A stretch of DNA of 64,000 nucleotides from positions 32,835,501 through 32,899,500 of the forward strand of contig NC_079881.1 in assembly GCF_029227915.1 (NCBI RefSeq), in the 5' to 3' direction. The position numbers and the translations under genes are program-made. Source of the DNA: Hydractinia symbiolongicarpus. Taxonomy: Eukaryota; Cnidaria; Hydrozoa; Anthoathecata; Hydractiniidae. Below, in pieces: positions 24,201-45,910 of this stretch (its first letter is position 1; every line of letters starts with the position of its first letter). A model generated the notes under the pieces. That model searched no databases and was not told the origin of the DNA. It saw only the letters and a program-made list of their open reading frames with translations.

Positions 24201-25070
24201 GGAAGAATTATCATCTTTGTCCTTTACATAAAGTTTCTCAGAAACCTGGTACGAAGTCTGACGATTCTCGACTTCTGCAAGTGACACAATGGCACAATAA
24301 TGGTTAAGATATTTGAACAAAGTGCGAGCGAGGCAAAATATTTATTTATTTACGTAAATACAATAACTTATTACCCTAGCTTTTGGTAAAACCAAGGTTT
24401 TGAAAAATTCAATTTCGTGATTGAAGAGACAAAATATTAAGAATATCATATTTTCGCAAACGGTGGCAATGGCAAACGCAACATTTCGCGAAAAGCCCAG
24501 AATTTGATTATCGTGAAAATTTATTTTATTACAACAGAAATTTTTTCAAGAAAGAATCGAAATGTTTCAGCATTTAAATTTGCTTAACTAGTCTACAATT
24601 GCAGTATTTAAACTTGATATATTAAAAGATTTTTCTTGGTTAGAAACTAAACAAATCTAATTCTTGTAAACTGTTCAAGGGTCCAAGTTTCCCTTTGTTA
24701 GAAGCTGCATTCTTATAAAATAACAATAAAAAATGTGAAATGTGAAATATCTTATAGTTAAATGTAAATAGTTTTTTAATTGATGATAAAAAAAAATTTG
24801 TAGATTTAAGCAGTCTTTCACTTCGAATTTACAATGTTAGTATTACTAATGTAGCACTTTCAAATTTCAAGCGTTTCTCTCTCATAGGCGACATATTCAC
24901 CAATGTATGACATTCCGAAAACTAAAGAACGACCCCAAAAAGACCAACCTGAACCGGTATACTTTGAAACAGAACCAGAATACGATGATACAATATATGC
25001 TCAAGAAAAGTTAGAAGAATATCTTGCAGCAAAACGTCCTGTTTATGCAAAAATAAACAAAAATAGATAA
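19941..25070 (+). CDS. Gene A: unrecognised type I membrane receptor-like protein, eight exons
   Basis: Exons 19941-20178, 20250-20458, 21023-21122, 21207-21405, 22100-22118, 22204-22279, 23767-23801 and 24888-25070 join in frame with GT/AG sites to give 352 aa. Residues 1-18 are a signal peptide (MFHQHIFVVLLTVTCVET). The ectodomain (about 20-182) has eight cysteines (38, 51, 53, 69, 84, 117, 170, 174), including CTCETGYETA and GVCNEICIVAKF. A Thr-rich stalk encoded by an (ACA)n run follows, then one transmembrane helix at 225-248. The tail (249-352) carries NPEYDYV (NPxY at 269-272), MYDIP (YxxP), TIYAQE, EEYLAAKR and VYAKI. The eight-cysteine ectodomain matches no family I know; it is neither a canonical Ig nor a complete EGF domain. 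The tail motifs are of the type that bind PTB or SH2 adaptors, so phosphotyrosine signalling or endocytosis is a reasonable inference. Paralogues B and C follow on the same strand. Confidence 0.85.
22280..23766 (+). other. Gene A intron 6 with probable mobile-element remnant
   Basis: The 1.5 kb intron contains TGCGTTGTGTGTCCGTCAGG near 22417 and AGCTAGTTAGCTAC sequence near 22870 that resembles the interiors of H3 and H7. The candidate 3' end is AACTAG followed by T at 23551-23557. Boundaries are not clear enough to call an element. Confidence 0.35.
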
Positions 25071-25111
25071 CACAGAAACATTTGCCTTGAATTAAAGCAA
25101 AGTATTTATTA

Positions 25112-25117
25112 AATAAA
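25112..25117 (+). terminator. Polyadenylation signal of gene A
   Basis: AATAAA lies 42 bp after the gene A stop codon, an ordinary spacing for a short 3' UTR. Confidence 0.65.
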
Positions 25118-28100
25118 GAATTATAAAAAGTTTAGGAGAAGGTTTTGTAACTTTCTTTCCTTTTTTCTTTTCTTTAACAAAACAAGTTATAAAAACGTGA
25201 AAAGACATCATTGCATAGAAAAGTTGATGTTATCAGTTATTAAAATACGCTTTTAAATCTGCCCAAAACAGTTTGTTGTTCTTCTAAATAATGAGATTTT
25301 TCTAGTCCAACTACCTCTGGCCCGCATTTGCTTGCTCCCGTGCTTTCATTTTTGCTAGGTTCGTCGTGCCAGGACATCGTATTCAGCATAGATATCGTAT
25401 TCAGCTTAGATTCACTGGCGTATTTAGCAACGTATATGTATTTTCTACGTGTATATATTGCTCTTTCTATTGAGAGGAGGAATACCGAAGACGAGTCGTT
25501 ATGTGTTGCATAGTCGAACTCGCGAAGATATATATTTACACAGAAATGGCAAACGTGTTTTTATTCCTTCTTTGATACATCTCTATTTCCCTCTGTAAGT
25601 GCCTTTATTTTTCATAAGATGTACCATAACATGTACCAGGTTTAGCAGTATATCAAAAAGGCCCATTCTTAATAGGGTTGAAGGCGCCTAATCAAAATTT
25701 TTTTGAGGTTTCTATTTTATTGTAAAACTTATATAGATAAAAATAAGATATAGATAAAAAAACATTATCCTGAAAACTTTATTGAAAACTGAAAATCCGA
25801 ACATGTTTAAATGTTTTACTGAAATAGCACACTTACCCTAGTTTCTCATTTCACGATTCACACAATCATAAACGCACGGCAAAATCGACCACGTGCTTGC
25901 TAGATCACCCAAAATTTAAGCAACATGTGTAGCTCCATTTCCATCCTAATGCTTTTTGTATATATATCAACAAAGTTCCAACTATGATAAATCGATCAAA
26001 GTTTCTGTTTTATTTTAAATAAATTAAACGTTTTAACTTACTCAAGTCAGGCTTCTTTGCAACACCTAGCTGCCACTTGACGTTGTTTTCGAAGACATCT
26101 TCGCTTCGCTTTTGCTTTAAATTTTTATAGTGCTTTTTTGTTCAAACAGATAGTTGCTTTCTTAGGGAGAAGGTATTGTCTGTACATTTTGTTTTCGGAA
26201 TTTCCCTTTTTACCCTTTCATATTATTTATCACTTCAGGCACTCCCCGTTTGAAGTTTGCCAAAAATTATGCAATAAACCTGGACATTCATCTTAATAAA
26301 TGAAAAAGCGCAGGAGAAACATTAATTATCATATTTATGGCCATAAGAAAAGAGATATGCCTACGATTCCTAATGGTTGTTTTTTGTTTACCTCTAATTT
26401 TTCGAATTCAAAAGTAATTTAACAAACTCCGCCGCAGTGCTCATAGAAAACAAGGCCGTCTTTTTACCCACGACTGAAAACGATTACTTAGGGATGGCCC
26501 GCTTCTTAACCGGGAATGTGTGATCAAGGAAGTCGGGAAATACGGCGTTTACTTTTATTTTTAGTTCTAGTAACTTTAGATCTTCAAATTTGCAGGATAG
26601 TCATAAAATAATCCTTCTCGATAGGGGTGTTTACGCGCCTGTAAAAAAGGACCACAAGGCAATAAAAATGTGGTCAGATATCTGTATCTTGTCATCTTTC
26701 GAAAACTCATCTAATAAACAAGATCCTCTTTCGTGAGACCACACTCATTTGCAACTCACAACTATTCGACATGATTACTGTTCTACCTTTTTTATTCCTT
26801 GTCTAAAATTATGCAAACATGTACGCAAAATATCGAGTTGTTACTTCGATTTTTAGAGATTTCAGCCATCATGATTGATCGAAGTTATAATCGAAACAAC
26901 GAAATCTCGGATACTTATTTGCTTGAACGAACCAAAGTGTTGTGTGTCTTTTTATTATACTTTAATGATCGAAGCAAAATTATTTTGCATATAAAAGAGT
27001 CTCGGTTGTTCAAAGTAGGGTTCACTATTTTTGACCTCTTTAGGAAAACAAATCTAATGTCGGATTTTCTTGACATGCAATTTTATTACAACGTTTGAAG
27101 GACAAACAATGTGTTGCGGATTTGCAGGAGACGTAATAAAGTTAGCTTAAATTAATATATTTTTGACTGTGACGCCCAATACGACCGACTGAGCGCTAAC
27201 ATCATAATCGTTAATGTCACAAACAGAAATTCGCAGAACAGGTATTACGGAACCGGCAGAGCAGCTATTACCTGGCAGTCAAAACATCAGCTGTTAAACC
27301 AAACATCTGGAGGGATTGTACACAACGGGTCCAAAACAGGTCAGGTCCGTACGCAATTTTCCCTTTTTATATGGGATTGTGCAAGTATAGCCCATATTAC
27401 CTGGTTAACTTACTATTTAGCCATGGTCATACACCCTGATACCCAATTTCATTAAAGTCCAGCAACATAACTTCAGATTAAAATTATTAGCTTGAAACTC
27501 ATCTAAGTGTGCATACATTGACTACCGTAATTTTCCTAATTTATCGTGTCCTTAACGTCCGTAACGTAATCAATACTCTTTTTTTCGAAATTTACTTAAT
27601 TTAATGTCCTTTAATTTTTAACGCGAACCTCTTTTCACTATTCTTTGTTTTTCTTTCATTTAGTGCGACAAGGTCGAATTTTCCTCTAATTTTTATCGCG
27701 AAATAAAAATTGTGAAAATGGAATAATTTATTTCCTCTAATTATTAGCGCGACCCATGCAAATAATTACTTTTACGTTGGCGTTAAATTAAAGAAATGAA
27801 AGTATTCAATCACCCTTATCCCCATGGTTTTTTGTCTTTTTGATATGAGAGAAGACGACGAAAAATACTCTGGTATTGTTGAGTAATTTTTATATACTTC
27901 AAATTTCCAGCATCTACTTACTTGTAAGATGCCGAAAAAATTTTAAGATTGTAAACAAATAATGAAAAATAGATAGAGATTTTTTGCTCAACAAACATGT
28001 CTCAATATCTTCCCTTATTTAAAATTTTTGACCCAAAACTTTTACGCCAAATTATTTACACTATTATCCGGCCAAATGTGTCATCAGCAGTGATCTATAC

Positions 28101-28750
28101 CTGAAAAGAAAAAAAAATACTTTGATTGTTTTTTTAAGCGGAATATAATTTACACGGTATTGATTCCTAACAATTACATCATTGGAGAGTGAAAATGAAC
28201 AATTCTTGTAAATGAACGAACGAAAGAACGACAGATTTCTAAATAAAGTCTAAATAATTATTTTATTGTTAAAAATAAACCTCATTCTAAGAACTTTTTC
28301 CAGTCTTTGGTTTAAAAAAAATGAGAAAATGTTAAAATGAAAGTCTAAAGACAAAGTCGATATTATAAGTGATTTTTTTCTGTCTTCAATTGCAGCAGAT
28401 CATAATTTAAGGAAATTAAAATTGAATTCTGTTCTGTTATTTTCCGAGTGTTCACACCTACTCTCTTATTTATAAAAGCGTAACATCTACCCTCCCTTCC
28501 TCTACCCAATTGCTGTAATTTAACAATTAACTCCATCGACAAGAGGTGTATGGAAAGGTTTGTACGGCATTTTTATTTATTTTTTAACTTTGGTTCTTAG
28601 CATTTGTTCATGACAGTATATAAAGAAACAACATAATAATGATGTCATACTCTTTATTATTTAAAGTATTATTATCACTCTTACAATTCTTTAAGCCGAT
28701 AACTATTGATGTCAAAAGATTTCTTATCAGCTAACTTATCAGTTTATTTT
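25118..28750. other. Intergenic DNA between genes A and B
   Basis: No exon of the A/B/C family and no other recognisable gene is present. A 26.8-27.1 kb open frame begins at a TTG and has no domain. A somewhat more GC-balanced stretch at 27170-27360 has no open frame of note. Confidence 0.45.
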
Positions 28751-28756
28751 AATATT

Positions 28757-28819
28757 GAAAGTTCATAAAAAATTTATCATAAAAGTTATTGGCTAAATAT
28801 TAAGCTGTGATACTTTCAG
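28757..28819 (+). promoter_or_regulatory. Conserved upstream element of gene B
   Basis: GAAAGTTCATAAAA (28757-28770) and GATACTTTCAGTTTGTTTA (from 28809) match the gene A elements. The ACTTTC block lies 57-67 bp before the ATG, the same distance as in gene A. Confidence 0.4.
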
Positions 28820-28875
28820 TTTGTTTATTTTCTTGGTTTGTGGCTTGTGTTTCTTACGACAAAAAATACTATAAA

Positions 28876-38204
<9,329 letters not shown>

Positions 38205-38377
38205 ATAACACAGAAACATTTTCTTCAAGAACAACAGAAATGTTTGTCTCAAGAAAAATGTATTAACATGTCACTGGAGAGAGACATGGTTGAAAGCGTA
38301 GAACATAACGTTGTAATATAATCTTAAAAATGATAGATACTCATTATAGCTACTTATTGTTCATTTCATTTTTTTTC

Positions 38378-38424
38378 TATCTTTTCTACGGGTTGAAACT
38401 CATTTTCATCCCGTAGAAAAGATA
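38378..38424. repeat. Hairpin 3' of gene B
   Basis: TATCTTTTCTACGGG (38378-38392) and its perfect reverse complement (38410-38424) enclose a 17-nt loop, 174 bp after the gene B stop. It could fall within the 3' UTR. Confidence 0.6.
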
Positions 38425-38625
38425 TCTCACACTACACCAAAAGACTCTGACTAAAAACAGATTCTATCCATAAACTTTCTAAATATAAATTAAAAATCTT
38501 ATTTACATTTCCTTGTTCATATTTCTGTAAACAAATTAGCTACTTGCTTCGCTTTAAATTAATTAAAAAATTAGATTTCTGCTTGGCCCTGGTCAACTCA
38601 CTTTTTGACTGATTTATAATATTTA

Positions 38626-39335
38626 TCTATATAATAATACGCCAGTTCCGTGTCTCTGCGACAGGCAAAGTGGATGTATTGTTTTTACTAAAGAAACAGC
38701 TGCGGTAACATGTCACTTTTGCTAAACTTTATTTTTATTCTGTCTTTTGTGTGCTTTTTCAAATTGATTTAAAATTTTTGTTTTAAGAAAGTCATGGTTA
38801 ATTTATTTTATTGTTCTCATAAAAACTTTTGTGTAATGATGTAAAACTTTATTACACAAAAGTCACAGGTAATTAATTTTTATTATTCCCTTAATATTGG
38901 TTTTATCTATTCCCGCTTAAATGGAATTAACAACAAAATGTTTTGACGAAAAGAGCAATGCTAGGCTAAAACAAATCATGTGATAAAACAAAGTGATTTC
39001 ATTAGTTAGGAATTTTATTGCATGCGAAATTAAATTTACCTTAACGGGAGCTTTGTTATAAATTGTTATACGAGTAAAGTCACAGGTAATTAACGTTGTT
39101 ATTATAGTTGTCAATTTCGGTCAAAAGTGTTGCGTCTTTAAAATGAAACTGACAACAAATGATTTTGTGATAAGAAACATAGAATAAATTTTAAATGTTT
39201 TTGAGTGAATAACTCCACGGGATTTCGCTTAAAACGTTTCTTTTTCAGCCTTCTTAATAAAACTATCAACAAACTTTTTTGTGATAAGAAGCACAACAAA
39301 TTTAAGTGGATTATTCCACGGGTTTAAATAACTAG
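38626..39335 (+). mobile_element. Helitron-like element (H6) between genes B and C
   Basis: Preceded by A, it starts TCTATATAATAATACGCC. The end is GTGGATTATTCCACGGG hairpin, a spacer and AACTAG followed by T. Length 710 bp, no coding capacity. The interior resembles 55650-55980 (for example GTCACAGG/GGTAATTAA-like and TTTGTGATAAGAAGCAC segments), pointing to a decayed relative there. Confidence 0.65.
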
Positions 39336-39555
39336 TAATATTAATATTGTTATAAAACCCAATCTTCCTAATTTGTATTCTGGATCATAAAAAAGCAACT
39401 ACATCTTTCATATCTGGCAAACCAGATAATTTTTCAAGCAACAGTGACAACTGGTAACATGCGTGATCGAAGCCATCGCGTTGGTTTCAAACATAAAAAC
39501 ACACTTTGTAAGTTGCACTTAATTCCAAATATACTGGACTATTTTGAGGCCTATA

Positions 39556-39690
39556 AATATGGGGGGATTCCGCCTCCCTCCAGCACAACTTGTGATCAGC
39601 TTTTCTAAATTCCATCAAACTAGGCGCATTTATAGTATGTCAAACAAGAACAAAATAGCAGTGACGTCATCAGAAGCTTGTAAATTGCTC
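39556..39690 (-). repeat. Dispersed repeat X, reversed copy
   Basis: On the minus strand this reads CTTCTGATGACGTCACTGC, then TTGACATACTATAAATG and a purine-rich G-run end. It matches the block order of 1208-1375 but is more diverged. Confidence 0.5.
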
Positions 39691-40190
39691 AAAATACAAC
39701 TATGTGCCTAAAATAATGAATACAATAAGCAAGTAGCAGTTGATCATACGACATACAAATACGATAGTAAATGTTGAATGTCCAAATAACTATTTCTATT
39801 TATCTAAAAAAAAATGACACATGATTGGAACTGCTTTGACAAATTGATTTCAAGACTTTTAAAACTATGTCAGCAGAATTTTTTTTTAACTGTTATTACA
39901 TTTTACTGCGTAACTGCAAAATTAATGCTGGCTATTATGGGCCTCTTCTTTTTGAGCTCATTGCCAATCTCTCATTTATACCGTCTCACAGCCTTGAAAG
40001 AAGAAACATATCCCTATTGGTGTAGAAAAGACGTTTTAATGCATTTTCTGCTATCATTAAAAGGTAGTGGCAAAAACAGGACCACATGACTACATAACCA
40101 ATGATGCCATGTTTTTTTGAATGTGATATGACGTTTCATCGTGTCGTTTGTCGGTTTAAAGTAATTACTTTAATAACTACAGTTCATAAA

Positions 40191-40240
40191 AATGCCATTA
40201 AAAAATGTTTAATGATTCTTTCTAACCGCGATACTTTTTA
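40191..40240 (+). promoter_or_regulatory. Conserved upstream element of gene C
   Basis: AGTTCATAAAA (from 40191) and GATACTTTTTAGTTG (from 40230) correspond to the two blocks ahead of genes A and B. The second lies about 75-83 bp before the ATG. Confidence 0.35.
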
Positions 40241-40312
40241 GTTGTCCATGTTGTTGGACAGTAGCTTGTATTTTACAACTATGATATCACTTCTATCAAG
40301 AAGATACATAAA

Positions 40313-43300
40313 ATGGTTTATAAATATTTATGTGTGCTTTTAGTTTTGTCATATACTGAAATGTTATTCATTGAACGAAAATTGGGTGGAGATGTCATTA
40401 CAGGCATTAGTTTCGATGACTGTGCGGAAGATAATACTAAAAAATGGATAAACGAAAAATGTGTGTGTATCACGGGATATGAAACTGCAATTGTTATAAA
40501 AGGAATAATCCAATGCAAAAACAGAAGTGACATCCTAAATTTTTTCGGTAAGCACAACAGTTGTATGAAGTTCTTTTGTAGCGCAAATGTAACACGATGC
40601 TTTATATTTTCGTTAAGATTCGTCAGATTGTACGATTTTCGGACATAATACATATGAAACCAGGATTGTTGCCGTTCGTAATACCTCCGATTTTTTCTTA
40701 AACGACAAACAAAACAAAGTTTTGAAACACTGCAAGTCAATAAATTCTGGAATTGACTTAATATACCCAGAAAAGAAGGAAATTCCTGCAAATTGGACTC
40801 TTTTTAACTCTAAAGATTCGCCGCCGCTTGTAAGTAAGTTTTGATTATTTTACTGTATTGATACATTTTCTGCATTCACATTGTTTATGTACAACACTTT
40901 TTGGTTTAGTTCAAATGTTTTGGTAATGCTTATCTTTCGTGAAAAAAAAAAAAAAAACAGGATACAAATAACCTTGGAAAGTTGTCTAGGAAGTTGTATA
41001 TTTTTTTAAAAAATGTATGATTGGTTCTGAGTAAGATGTTGTGCTTAAATGTATTGCTAAGGCGAATATGGTTAATAATATATATATTTATACATTTATG
41101 ACGTCAAGGACATGTTTTAGAGCTATTGTTATATTTTCGTATAATCAGCGAATCGTTTATATCTTTATATCGAGAACTAGTAAGATTTTTTTTTTTTTTA
41201 AAAAAAGAAAAGATTCACAGACAATTTTCAAAACTTTTTCGCGGGAGTTAATCTTTATTAAACATTTTACTTGTTTACCTTTTGACTTGTCATCACTAAA
41301 AATGATAATATTCAAGGCTATACTTGGATGGCGAGGAATGCTTAGTAAAATTAACCTATTTTATACATCCCGTGCAGTCAACAAGTATAATTTCATTCTC
41401 GAAAAATACTTTTTTCGTAAATTCGATTAAAAAAACACGTAACCAAAATGACATTGCAATAGTGTTTCAAATAAATCGACTGTGGATAAACGAACTTGTG
41501 CACCATTGCTGCCCTGTATTGCAATTGTAATTGTTGTGGAAAGACTTAGGGTATTTATAGCAAAATGCTTCAAGACTAACAGTTAAAATTAAAAATAACT
41601 ACTATGTTTTATTTAAAAACAGCATCTTTAAAAATTCAATAAGGCAGGCCTTCTCTAGATAATTTTAGGCTTTCTCCTTTAAATAAATTTTAACTGACTG
41701 ACTGTTCGATTGACATAGAATAATTTGAGAGCAAGCGTATACTTTTCCTGGATTGTAATTGTAATTGCTTTGGAAAGACTTCGGAGAGAATAAGGACTTT
41801 ATATCGATTTGTCGGTGTGGTATATAACGACTCACTTGCGTTACGTTAGATCACAATTACAAACTGGAATAAAGAAAAATATGCTGGTTACCTGTTCAGA
41901 CTTAACAATGTGTGCAAGGGAATGTGTGTTGTTGCAAAGTTTGACGAAGAAGGTACTGTTCCGAATTAATTCACTGATAAAAATGAACCCTCAACCTTAC
42001 AAATTTAAAATGTCATAGCACGACATTAAATATTCTGTCATTTTCTTTAGTTGAAATTAGCCGAACAACAAAGCAATCAACAACAACAACAAAAACATCT
42101 TTAACAACTCAGAAAACATCAGTAAAAACAGCCGTATCAACAACAACAAACATAACTTCTGCACGAAGTGAAGAAAATAGCAGCTCTATTGATATACCAT
42201 TATTAGTTGGTATAATAATTGCAGCATTGATTCTCATTCTTGTGGTATTGGGTATCGTGATTACAACAAGGTTACACTGGTTTATTTTCTGATAGGATTT
42301 AAATTCCCTAACTGTCAAATAAAATTCATGAATTCTCAGTGATCCACTCACCCTATTACATTACCAAATGACTAGCCACGATGACGCTTAGAAATTGTTT
42401 TTTTTTTACCTATATGATATGCTTAATCCTCTTTCATATTTTCCATTTAATAATAGAAGAAGCAACTGTAGACTTGAATACCTCCTTCAAATAAGCTAAG
42501 ACGGCTAAGATACGACCAGCTTATCTAGGCGTACTTTTAAAAGTACTGCATTTTAGAGCAAAGGTATTAATCAAGGAGAAAAAGTCATTCAGAACAGTAG
42601 GGCAATAGAGTCTTTGCAACCCCTAACCAGCTATATCTGAGAGTAAGGAAGATAAGGGGTTTAAAGAACAGAGCGGATTTAAATGTAAATATATAAACGC
42701 ACTAAAACTGTCATTAACATATGAGAGAGTGGTAAACACAAATGAAGCATAAAATTTTTACACTCTTTAAGACGATATTTATTTATTTTAGACGGTATAG
42801 AAAAACAAAGGTAAGTAATATTGGTTACATTACAAATTTATTTTTTGTAATTTACACCATCATCGTCCAGTAATTTTTGCTATTTCTTAGTAATTGTTAT
42901 CTTTTTACTATTTCACTTTAGGACAGGAAGAAACATAAACCACAACCAATGGAGATGGGAAATCCAGAATATGAATACGTCTCTTCAACAGCTGCAAGTA
43001 AGTAAGAGCATGGTAGCAAAATAAATTGCGGATTTTTTTAAACAAATTGTTCGTTACCGTAAAAACGATGTGTGTGCATAGTCTGTATGTAAGAGATCAC
43101 ACAAAATGGATCAATTTTTTTATACTTTTGTTATTATCGACCCCGTCCTGTCAAAATTTTTGGAGCCTCAGGATTAAGATTCATATACATTTCGGAAGAG
43201 ATCCCCTAATAGCAACATTAAATAAAGAAAGAATAGACAGTTTTCCTTCGTTAATTCAATCTTCAAGCCTTGAACGTCGCAAATAACTAAAACTAACAAC

Positions 43301-45881
43301 AATTTGTTGTTCTGTCAAACTTTGACTTTTTCAAATATTTTAAAAGGTTTTAAAGAAATCCGCGACGGACTTCTCCGATACAGATAGTAGCATGACAAAG
43401 ATGCCCTTCACCTAGAATAAATTAATGCATTAGCGTGTTTAACACCGTTGGAGGCGGAATGTTATGTGTACTAAATGACCTTGTGCAATTTTCTTTTATA
43501 AAAAAATAATACAGACGTGATTATTGTCGATATGCAGGTAATCTTTCTAAACTATTGGCTTCAGTTAATTACTCTATACAGCACTAAATCTTACTTTCAA
43601 CTTATCGTATCGTTTATAAACTCAGTAGTTTAGGGAGTTTTTGCATCTTGATAACTCGAAACTCAATGAGCTTGAACTTTTCTATCCCTTAAGTGAGTTA
43701 GAAATACCGAGAGTCGCGTTTCTAAAGTAATTTTCTGTTTCAATATAATGATATTGCCAGCATAATTATGGTATGTGCAATTTTTTTTAGATGTCATAAT
43801 GTCCAGTGATACAACAAACCAGACGGTAAGTTTTGTTAAAACTTTTGTTTCTCTGAAACTTTTTAATCTCCAAAGGCTGGTGTCCGCTTGAATTATATTT
43901 TCATCTGGACATATTCAGTGAATTACTTTAATCATATTAAAAGTGTGCGCACTCTAACGAGAGTATTAAATCAAAAAATACCAGCTGAAATATTTTGTTT
44001 AAATGGATTGTAAAATTGTTTCAAAATGCATTGAATTTTAAGAACGAAAACATTAATAAAACGTAAGTGTTCGCAATCTTTTTGTCTTTTTATACTTTTT
44101 GTGAAAAACGTTTCCTCGTTTGACAGTCTTTTCTTTTCGCACGCGCGTTTTCTATCAGCAAATCTTGAACTGCAACGATAATTTCTTAACAATTCTATAA
44201 TTTAACCCTTAGATGCAAAGAAATTTCAGAAAAAACGCAAAATTTTCATGGTGTTTCACCGAAAATCTTTGGACATTACATCCTTGTCCCCAGGGTTTAT
44301 TGCCTGTTGTCTGAGCTGCTAGCGCTTACTTGACGGCTAGCATGTTTTTCATAACCAGTATATTGGTTACTATAAATAGTGAATGATTTGGTGTTACTAG
44401 TACACCTTCTGCGGCTAGTAAAAGCAGTTTGATTGAATCTTCATGCACATGGCGAGGACGATGAATGCTGGTTGTTTATGTTTTCCAACGCTTTGCTTCA
44501 CTAAGTTTTATTTCAAACCAAGTGATTATTTATTCATTCTGAAAAATATATTTTTATAGTGATGAAATTTTTTCAAAAGTATTATTTATTGAGTTATTTA
44601 TCAAAATAATGTGGTAAAGTGTGAATAGATCAAGCTGATTCTGCTGAGATATACTGATATATACAATCTTAGACAAAAATATTCAGACAAGGGCAGTTTT
44701 TTTCTCATATTTAAAATATGGACAAAAGTGTCAAGCAGTCAATGCTCTGCAGCCGGCAGGCTGCAGAGTCGCTACTTTTGCACACACGTAGGACAGGCAG
44801 ACAGCCTTGAAAAGTCGCTAGTCGCCTTTTCTAGCACGCCCGCCCACGGAAATATTCCACTTCGGGTCCCATGGTGGCCTCGAAATTCGTGCAAAAATGG
44901 CACATTTTAAGAGATTGGACTTAACTAAATAACATCAGAATCTCACTCCTAAAACCACTCTGATCATTGGCAAGTTCAAAATGTGTAAATCTAATATAGA
45001 AATAGCCTACGTAATTGCTTGAGGTGGTGAACTTTGAAATCAGCTGTCTTGTCTCAATGTATTTTGACTAAAATTTTAGCCGGCTACCTAGTCAACTGTC
45101 TAGCATTTATATTTTTTAAGTCAAGTACCTTTTTGGGACAAAGTGATAGGTTGTGGTATTTACCTGGCTAGCTATATTTTCAATAAGGAAACAAAAACTT
45201 TACCAAAGGCTATCAAAAAATAAAATGTTTTAAACGCCTTGTAAATGTTAAGTAACTAATATTTTATAAGCAACCCAGTTGTTGAGTCTATGTTTAAGAT
45301 TTGATCAAAAATTAAGCAACTCGCCTAGCAAACTTCAGGCAGTAAATTGATGCTATGATCACTTACGTCTACCTGGCAATTTTCCCAGTAGAGCTATGCC
45401 CAACGTCTTCTCAGAAGTAACATATACAGTGTCAAGGAGCTGGTTTATATTCCTGGTACTGTGTTGTTAAGATAATTGGCGCAAAAACAACCATCTAGGA
45501 AACTTGTGAGCAGAAAAGGCTCCAGCAATATAATGCCTGACCTTAATGACATTAATCTAGTTGCTATCAACTGCTTTTTTTTTAAATTGTGTACATTTTC
45601 TTTGGTTCATACACACAAATCCCTCTTGTGGTGTTTCCATACATACAAGTTGTAATGCAATACTTTTTAAGTTTTGATTTCTTTATTTAACTTTTCTTTT
45701 ATAGGCATCGCATGTGTACGAAAGACCGATTATTAAAGATAAACCACATCAACGACCGTCTGAACCGGTATACTTTGAAACCGAACCGGAATACCATGAT
45801 GCAACATATGCTCAAGAAAAGTTAGAAGAATATCAAGCAACTAAACGTCCTGTTTATGCGGAGATTAACAAAAATATTTGA
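40313..45881 (+). CDS. Gene C: paralogue of genes A and B, eight exons
   Basis: Exons 40313-40547, 40618-40829, 41850-41952, 42051-42270, 42792-42810, 42922-42997, 43791-43825 and 45705-45881 give 358 aa with the family's intron phases. It has a signal peptide (MVYKYLCVLLVLSYTEM), ectodomain cysteines in the shared pattern (KCVCITGYETA, NNVCKGMCVVAKF), a moderate Thr/Lys stalk and a transmembrane helix at 233-256 (PLLVGIIIAALILILVVLGI). The tail carries NPEYEYV (NPxY), HVYERP in place of the MYDIP/VYEIP of its sisters, EPEYHDATYAQE, EEYQATKR and VYAEI. The exon 4 donor is a weaker GTTACA. The ectodomain differs more from A and D than those two do from each other, while the membrane helix and last 40 residues stay close, as expected if outside and inside evolve under different constraints. 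Confidence 0.84.
43826..45704 (+). other. Gene C intron 7
   Basis: A 1.9 kb intron. It contains a GC-rich patch at 44740-44890 with an imperfect CTCTGCAGCCGGCAGGCTGC palindrome-like start and weak similarity to 820-880, plus CTAGCTATATTT-like sequence near 45170 resembling Helitron interiors. No gene is visible inside. Confidence 0.45.
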
Positions 45882-45904
45882 CACAGAAACGTTTCTAGAC
45901 GTGA

Positions 45905-45910
45905 AATAAA
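45905..45910 (+). terminator. Polyadenylation signal of gene C
   Basis: AATAAA lies 24 bp after the stop codon. Confidence 0.6.

Noticed and set aside
26799-27098. 99-codon frame between genes A and B
   Set aside because: It begins at TTG and shows no domain; expected length for AT-rich random DNA.
39814-40089. 91-codon ATG frame just upstream of gene C
   Set aside because: Hydrophobic stretch but no homology and no counterpart ahead of A or B; likely chance.
41041-41430. 129-codon frame in gene C intron 2
   Set aside because: AT-rich, lies inside an intron fixed by flanking exons, no domain.
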